This document shows, piece by piece, positions 53,672 to 60,700 of a stretch of DNA of 64,000 nucleotides. The stretch is taken from assembly GCA_964449445.1 (NCBI GenBank), contig CAYUZT010000004.1, positions 51,279 to 115,278 on the forward strand, read 5' to 3'. Under the pieces are notes generated by a model. The model saw only the letters and a program-made list of their open reading frames with translations. It was not told the DNA's origin and did not search any database. This DNA is from JABFSS01 sp964449445 (GTDB lineage: Bacteria; Patescibacteriota; Gracilibacteria; Peribacterales; Peribacteraceae). The first letter of the stretch is position 1. Every line of letters begins with the position of its first letter. The translations under genes were made by a program, and so were the position numbers.

Positions 53672-53757
53672 GACCCACCTTCGTCCACCTAGGCGGACTT
53701 CCCCCTTCGCTCCCGAAGCTTCGGGGGACAAGTCGGTGGGCAGGGGAAACTGAGGAC
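53672..53757. repeat. Left inverted-repeat arm of the protease cassette
   Basis: Contains GACCCACCTTCG, CCCGAAGCTTCGGG (perfect 14-bp palindrome, 53712-53725 region) and GGGCAGGGGAAACTGAGGAC (53738-53757). The last is an exact inverted copy of 54274-54293, and GACCCACCTTCG has an imperfect partner near 54347. Confidence 0.75.
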
Positions 53758-53790
53758 AACCCCTCCCCCCGTAGGACACCTTTTGTCCGA

Positions 53791-54171
53791 CTACTTCGCC
53801 ACGCTGAGTGGGATGTTCGGACTGTTGGGATTGATGATCACCGACCGTTTCGCAGGGCTCACGATGATGTCCATGTCCTCCATTGGCACTGCTCCAAGAA
53901 GTACTTCGTCGCCCAGAACGACAGCTCCCGTAAAGCAGCTGCGGCCAGCGTAGGAAACCTCGACCGGGCCAACGTACGCACACAGGATCTTCTTGCCATC
54001 GGCAGTCACGACTTCCCGCTTCTGCAATTCTTCGAGTTTGAGCTGCAGGGCGACGTGACTCGGAACACACAAATGCAGCGCCCCCGTATCAGCAAGAGAT
54101 TGGACCGTGATCGGCAGCAGGTCCGGCAGTTTGGGATTGCTCAATTGGAGTGTGGCATACGCGAGACCCAT
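53791..54171 (-). CDS. Clan AA aspartic protease (retropepsin-like)
   Basis: 126 aa from ATG 54171; an in-frame ATG at 54240 adds 23 residues without family resemblance. The single-domain retropepsin-like fold is indicated by the active-site loop with Asp28 in SLADTGALHLCVPSHVAL, the beta-turn VVTADGKKI, the VLGDEVLLGAVPMEDMDIIV segment and SPNIPLS at the end. Proteins of this short family are widespread, dimeric by inference from retropepsins, and of unknown substrate. The gene lies on the opposite strand to the surface array and is framed by inverted repeats at 53672-53757 and 54274-54347, suggesting it came as a cassette. TACTGT 6 nt before the ATG fits the leaderless pattern but no -35 is clear. 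Confidence 0.85.
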   Translation of the reverse strand: MGLAYATLQLSNPKLPDLLPITVQSLADTGALHLCVPSHVALQLKLEELQKREVVTADGKKILCAYVGPVEVSYAGRSCFTGAVVLGDEVLLGAVPMEDMDIIVSPAKRSVIINPNSPNIPLSVAK

Positions 54172-54273
54172 GTCGACACAGTACACCTCGGTACGGCAAG
54201 ACGCCATTTGTGAAGCGTAAATCAGGGCTAATAATGTCACAAATCCGGTTCCACATCCCTAGGGAACGTCTCG

Positions 54274-54347
54274 TCCTCAGTTTCCCCTGCCCGCCGTAGC
54301 CTTGCTTGCCGGCCGAAGCAGCTGTGAAGGCTGGGCGAAGGCGGGTC
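54274..54347. repeat. Right inverted-repeat arm of the protease cassette
   Basis: GTCCTCAGTTTCCCCTGCCC (54274-54293) is the exact reverse complement of 53738-53757; GGGCGAAGGCGGGTC (54333-54347) matches the outer part of the left arm imperfectly. Confidence 0.75.
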
Positions 54348-54389
54348 TTTTCCTCAATTTCCTCAGTTCCCTCCTGCCCCGTTCTCCCC

Positions 54390-54419
54390 TTGCCCTTCCT
54401 CTCTTTCCCTCGCTACACT
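54390..54419 (+). promoter_or_regulatory. Promoter of the 106-aa anchor protein
   Basis: TTGCCC (54390-54395), 18 nt, TACACT (54414-54419); ATG 54427 after 7 nt. Nearly the same core as the 50722 promoter. Confidence 0.6.
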
Positions 54420-54426
54420 TGCACCC

Positions 54427-54747
54427 ATGAGTCGCGCGACGTTTGCACTCCTCGTTGTTCTGGTCCTTGCTCTCGGTTTTGCTGTGGGATGGTGGTACGC
54501 AGGAAGAGTGGCGCCTCCTGCACTCAGCCCTGTCCGGTTCAGCCAGAGGAGTTCGGGTGAGCCGCCGGTGGAGCAGAAACCCAGGAAGCCCAAGGTGACC
54601 GCGGGATTCTGCTGCATCACCCCGGGCCAGGCATGCGAGCAGGTGCAAAATGCGTCCACGTGCTTCCAGCGGAGCGGCAAGGGGTTCCAGAGCCGCCAGG
54701 CCAGCTGCGATCACTTCTGTGTGACGATCGGTTCCATCAAGCAGTAA
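54427..54747 (+). CDS. Small membrane-anchored six-Cys protein, member 3
   Basis: 106 aa. A membrane helix (about 4-24, TFALLVVLVLALGFAVGWWY) and a Pro/Arg-rich stalk lead to FCC-x6-C-x8-C-x14-C-x3-C, the same spacing as members 1 and 2. It ends at TAA 54745-54747, whose last A is the first base of the next gene's ATG (TAATG overlap), so translation of the 2677-aa protein is probably coupled to it. This tight linkage is the best evidence that the small proteins and the large ones function together. Confidence 0.8.
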   Translation: MSRATFALLVVLVLALGFAVGWWYAGRVAPPALSPVRFSQRSSGEPPVEQKPRKPKVTAGFCCITPGQACEQVQNASTCFQRSGKGFQSRQASCDHFCVTIGSIKQ

Positions 54748-57700
54748 TGCATGTTCCCCGGCTCTCCCGTCGCAGGCTGACGCTCGCCGGGTTGCTCCTT
54801 GCGGTTGGGACGGCATCGGCGTTTTCTCTGCTCTATTCGACGGGCCGCTTGACTGCAGCGGCATGGGAAGTTTGCACGGCAAAAGTAGGGGTAGCAGATA
54901 TGGAAGACATTCACACGTGGGCATATCGCCCCTTCGGCGACGATCTTGTCATCAGGCTCAGCGGCTGGTGCGGCTCTCCATTAACCGCGCGAACCCAGAC
55001 ACAAACGATCAGTGTTGCGGATGGCCAGACGAGGACGTTTGCAAACCCCTATGCGATACGCGTACGGGTATCAGCCGACGGCAAAACGATCACACTGTTC
55101 CCTGCCGCCGAGGGAGGCGTGAATGTCCGGCCAACGGACATATCTCTTACGCTGACGAGATGGTTGGGAACTTCTTTTGAAGCGCTGATCCTCTATCGTC
55201 CTACGCAGGCAGCCGATTGCCGGCTCATGAGAGGGGAAACGGTTCTTGCACAAGGCAATAATACCTTCACGCAGGGGGAAACCTTCCACATCAGTGGTTT
55301 GTGTGAGGCCATCGGTCCGTGTTTTGCGCAGGCAGCCAACGGTATTCGGTGTCGGAGAGGGCCTGCCACTGTTCTCGGTGGCAGGAGAACAGTCACCCTC
55401 CAAGGAATTCCTGCAGCCAACGCGCCGAGCGTGATTGTCTCTCTTCCTCCATATCCGGACTATCCCGCAGCAACAAAAACCTACACATTCACGCCCGCGC
55501 CTCCCGCAGGCGCAGGCGCTGGTGGTGATGGTGCAGGTGGTGCCGCGGGCGGTGGCGCAGGCAACGCAGGAGGCGGTCCCGGGGCTGGCAATCCCAACCC
55601 CGCAGCACCTCGTGTTCCGTGTGATTGGACAGGGTATTGGAATGGACTCCTTTCCACGCCACTGAATATCAGAGCGCCGCTTCCCGGCGACGGTGGCGCT
55701 GTGACGTATTTCCCCGACAGCGCTGCCAATGAAAGTGCCAGGATTACGATGCAACGGGGATGTTGGAAAGTGGGAATTGGCGCGGCTGGTGCTGAAACAT
55801 GGCTGGGTGACGCTGCCGGAAATATCCTAGAGGGTGACGGTTTCCGACTCATCCGTAGAGACAACGTGGCAAACCCTAGCCCGCCTCCTGTAGCAGTCAA
55901 AACATTCGCCATTGAAGTGCGAAGCGGCGCGACTCCTGGACCTCGTACGATCAGATCACAGAACAACTCCGGCCTCGTCCAAAACGCGACATTTACCATC
56001 CAACCCGGCAGTCGGGGTTTCTGCTGCCGGAATCCTGGGGTGCCCGGTGGGGAAGCGTGTGCTGCCGATGTAACTGCTGACGTCTGTCAGGCGCCACAAG
56101 GGGACCGGCCGTTCTATGGTCCGGGAGATCGTTTGCCAGCCGGTGTAAGCACTCCGGAAGAAGCGTGCAACAGCGCATGCGGAGTGTTGGTGCAATGTTG
56201 CACTCCCGCCGATGGAGTAGGGGCAGTTGGAGCAGTTGCACAACGGACGGCACAAGCATGCCGGGCGCCACCCAATAATGGCAGGGTTGGCAGGGTCGTC
56301 GCAGCGGGGGTGAACGCCGAGGCTCTGGCGCAAGCCAACTGCAACCCCAATAACCTTCAGCGATACTACTGCGATCCTACTGTAGAAACCGAATTTTGGG
56401 ACGACGATGCTGAAGAATGGTTTGATTATAAGGGTTTATGCCGGCGCATTGATCCCGATCCGAATGTCATTCCCTTCTACCAGCCGGCTCCTAATGGCCC
56501 CAAGTACCGCCCACCCGTCTTACAGGAATACGATTCGTTCGCGACAAACTTCGACAATTGCAGCAGATCCTGCGGAACGTTCTACTGTGTCTACGATACT
56601 GTTGGTGCGAATGTACAGCGTCGCTGCACAAATCAGTTAATGCCCATTGCGGCTCTTGATGCGGCCCCTCTTCTCGTGAGCTGTCCGATCGATGCACAAA
56701 ATAATCCGCTCCGGCAGGACATCGGGGGACAGAGGTATCTTTTCCCCCCGTTTTGTCCGGCAGCCAACATCGATGCGGAGTTCAATGCGGCGAACGTGGA
56801 TGAAAAGAAGCGTAAGCTTCGGTACACCCGATTCATCGCCGGCCCCAACCGTCTCGGATTCAATACGGAAGCGGCTTGTCAGGTAGCCTGTACGCCGTGC
56901 GTTGTCGGTGTAGGCAACTGCTTTGTTGCTCCCGCTGTCGGCGGAAACAATGCCCAGCCTCCGCCGCCTCCTAATCCCAATCAGAACGCAGTACAGGGCG
57001 GCGCGAACCTCGGTCAAGGTGTCGGTGGCGGCGGACAGCAACGTCCGGGCGGCGGAGGATCGGGATCCGGCGGCGGCGGTTCTGGTCCCGGCGGCGGCGG
57101 GAGCACCGGCGGCAATACCACCGGCGGCAATACGACGGGCGGAAACACGACCGGCACCAATGGCGGCGGTACCAGCACGCAGGGAGGCAGTAGCACCCGC
57201 TCAAGCGTGGCCAGCTCGCGGTCCAGTGTGCGCTCAAGCAGTTCGTCCAGAGCGAGCAGTGTGAAGCCGGTCGGCTGCATTCTCGTTACCAAGGAGGCGC
57301 TCGATCCGGGCGGCGGGCAAATCACACCGGTGCCGGATTTCTCCTTCTCCCTGGATGGAAAAAATGTAGGCGCCAACGACAGCGTGGGAAGTCTTCTCTT
57401 AACCGACGTTGCCGTGGGCAGTCGCACGGTTCGCGAAGTCGTGCCCCCGGGCTGGAAACAGGTGCGCGTTATCCCGGCGGGCGGCACCGTGCAGGTGCAG
57501 CAAATTGCTGCGAGTTCTGTTGCGGTAGTGTCCTCCTCCCGCTCGCTTGGCTCAGTGTCATCGACTCGCCCGCTGCCTGGGAATCTCTTGGGTCTTCAGC
57601 CCTCCGCGCTCACTGCGCAGGCTGGAGGATGCAACAGTAACGGGATCTGCGAGAGTGGCCGCAGTGAAACATGGGAGAACTGCCGCACCGACTGCGGATG

Positions 57701-60700
57701 CGGCGGCAGCCTGGCAGCATGTCCCCAGGGCTGTGAACCGGGGGAGGTCAATCGGGATGGAGACAGCGGATCGGCATGCGTGATGAGCACAGGTGCGGCA
57801 CTGCCCAGCAGCGCCGCACGCAGTTCGTCTGCCGGTCGGTCAAGCAGCCGCTCGTTCAGCAGCATTCCCAATCCCGCGCGCTGCGTAACGGTGCACTTCG
57901 TGAATCAGCAGGTGGGAAGCAGTTCCTCGCGCGAGAGCAGTGCCGCGCGTCCAAGCAGTTCTTCCCGCGATAGCAGTTCCTCCCGCTCTGTCAGCTCCGC
58001 GGGCGTCTGCCCTGCTGGCGATTCGTGCAACGTGAAATTCACCGATAATCAATGCACCATGTTCCCGCTCCTCTGCGGTCCGGGATTCGCTCCCAAGTGC
58101 AGCGGCAGTTGTCGCGATGGTATCTGCTCCGGCCAGTGCTGTTCCTGTGCTCCGGCCAGTTCCTCGTCGTCGGCTGCGCCGCCCAGCAGCTCTTCCAAGG
58201 CCAGCTCCTCCGCACCATCATTTGAGGAATGCAAACCGATGCTGATCTGTCCCGTGGAAGGCGAAGGCCAGTGCCAGAGCATCCCGCAAATTTGTACGGC
58301 CAAACTGGCCGGTGATACGTGTTCCACCATCATCCCGAACTGTCCTGCAGGACAGAAATCGCAGTGTTCCGGCACCTGCGGCCTCAAAGGTTCCTGCGGC
58401 GGGCAGTGCTGTATCTGCGTGCCGGGGAGCAGTAGCTCATCGGCCAGGTCGGCGGTCAGTAGTACGCCGCCGGTCTTCGAGGAATGCAAACCGATGCTGA
58501 TCTGTCCCGTGGAAGGCGAAGGCCAGTGCCAGAGCATCCCGCAAATTTGTACGGCCAAACTGGCCGGTGATACGTGTTCCACCATCATCCCGAACTGTCC
58601 TGCAGGACAGAAATCGCAGTGTTCCGGCACCTGCGGCCTCAAAGGTTCCTGCGGCGGGCAGTGCTGTATCTGCGTGCCGGGGAGCAGTAGCTCATCGGCA
58701 AAATCATCATCCGCCCCGCCGTCATTCGGTTGCATCGACGTGATCAAGGAGGTCTTCAGCGCCGACGAGAAGCCCATCCTGCAAGTCCCGCAGTTCACCT
58801 TTAAACTCGACGGAAAATCCGGCGTGCAGAATATCGGCAACAGACTCCGCTTTCCGAACGTCTCGCTCGGCATCCACACGATCACCGAAGATCCCAAGTC
58901 CGGCTGGACGCCGGTGAGCGTCCAACCCATTTCCGGCATCGTGAACGTTACCGTGGATAGCGATGAAATCTGCGCGACGGTCACCTTCCAGAACAGGGAA
59001 CTTCCGGGAAGCTCCAGTTCCGTGCGCCAGAGCAGTGGCGCGAGCTCCGCAAAATCCAGTTCCTCCGCCCCGGCTTTCGGGTGCGTCGACGTCGTCAAGG
59101 AAGTATTCGATCCCGAGGACAAACCGGTCGCGCCGGTGCCGCAGTTTACCTTTAAGCTCGATTCCAAAACCGGTGTGCAGAATATCGGCAGCACGCTCAG
59201 GTTCCCCACTGTTCCTCTCGGCATCCACACGATTACGGAAGATTCCAAAGCCGGGTGGATTCCCGTGAGCGTCGAACCCGTGTCGGGCATCGTGAACGTC
59301 CTCGTGGACAGCGATACCATTTGCGCCAAAGCCACCTTCCAGAACAAGCAGGTGGCGGGCAGCTCCAGTTCCAGGTCGTCGGTCAGTTCTACCCGCTCCT
59401 CGTCGTCGACTCCCAAATTCGGCTGCATCGACGTTATGAAGGAGGCGTTCGATCCCGACGACAAACCCGTCACCCCCGTGCCGCAGTTCACCTTTAAGCT
59501 CGATTCCAAAACCGGCGTCCAGAATATCGGCAGCACGCTTCGGTTCCCCACTGTTCCATTCGGTATTCACACCGTCACCGAAGATCCCAAATCCGGCTGG
59601 ATCCCGCTCAGCGTCGCGCCGGTCTCGGGCATCGTGCATGTCTCTGTGGAGAGCGATGAAATTTGCGCCAAAGTCACTTTCCAGAACAGGCAGCTGCCGG
59701 GAAGTTCCAGTTCCGTGCGCATCAGCAGCGGCGCAAGCTCGGCGAAATCCAGCAGCTCGACTCCGCCGCTCGGATGCATCGACGTGATCAAGGAGGTCTT
59801 CGATCCGGAGGATCAACCGATCTCGCAGGTTCCCCAGTTCACCTTCAAGCTCGATTCCAAAACCGGTGTGCAGAATATCGGCAAGACGCTCCGGTTCCCC
59901 ACTGTCCCTCTCGGTATCCACACGATCACCGAAGATCCCAAGTCCGGCTGGATTCCCCTGAACGTCGAACCGGTCTCGGGCATCGTCGAGGTGACCCAGG
60001 ATAGCAATACCATCTGCGCCAAGGTCACCTTCCAGAACAAGCAAGTGGCGGGAAGCTCCAGTTCCCGGTCACAGGGCGTCTCGAGCAGATCCCCGAGCAG
60101 TTCCTCGCGCCAAAGCAGCAGTTCTTCTTCCTCCTTTAAGAATTGTCCTGTCGGAACTCAGTGCACCATCCGTCTCCAGGGAGACCTCTGCCAGAACATC
60201 ATCATCGAGTGTCAGGTGGGGCAGACAATAAAGTGTCAAAACACCTGCGGCGTGCTGGGCTGCAGTGGCCAGTGTTGCGAATGTGTAAACGCCAGCAGTT
60301 CCTCCAGGCAATCGAGCAGCGTTCCGCCCGCAAGCTCCTCGCGCCCCGGCAGCAGCAGCCGTTCGGCTTCCAGTGTGCCGCTCTGTATAGAGTTCCCCGA
60401 ACTCTGCGCGTCCAGTTCCCGTATCAGCTCTGCCCCCCGTCCCAGCAGCTCTTCGCGTCAGAGCAGTTCCATTCCGTTCCAGCAGTGTCCCGCGGGCAAC
60501 CTCTGCTCGCTGCGCTTAAGTGGCGATCTCTGTGAACAGGTGAACATCGCCTGCAACGCCGATCAGACCATCAGCTGTACTAACACCTGCGGTGTTGCCG
60601 GCTGCAGCGGCCAGTGCTGCCGGTGCGTGCCGAGGAGCAGTTCTTCCCGCGAGAGCAGTTCTCCGCGGCCAAGCAGTTCTTCCCGCCAGAGCAGTTCCAT

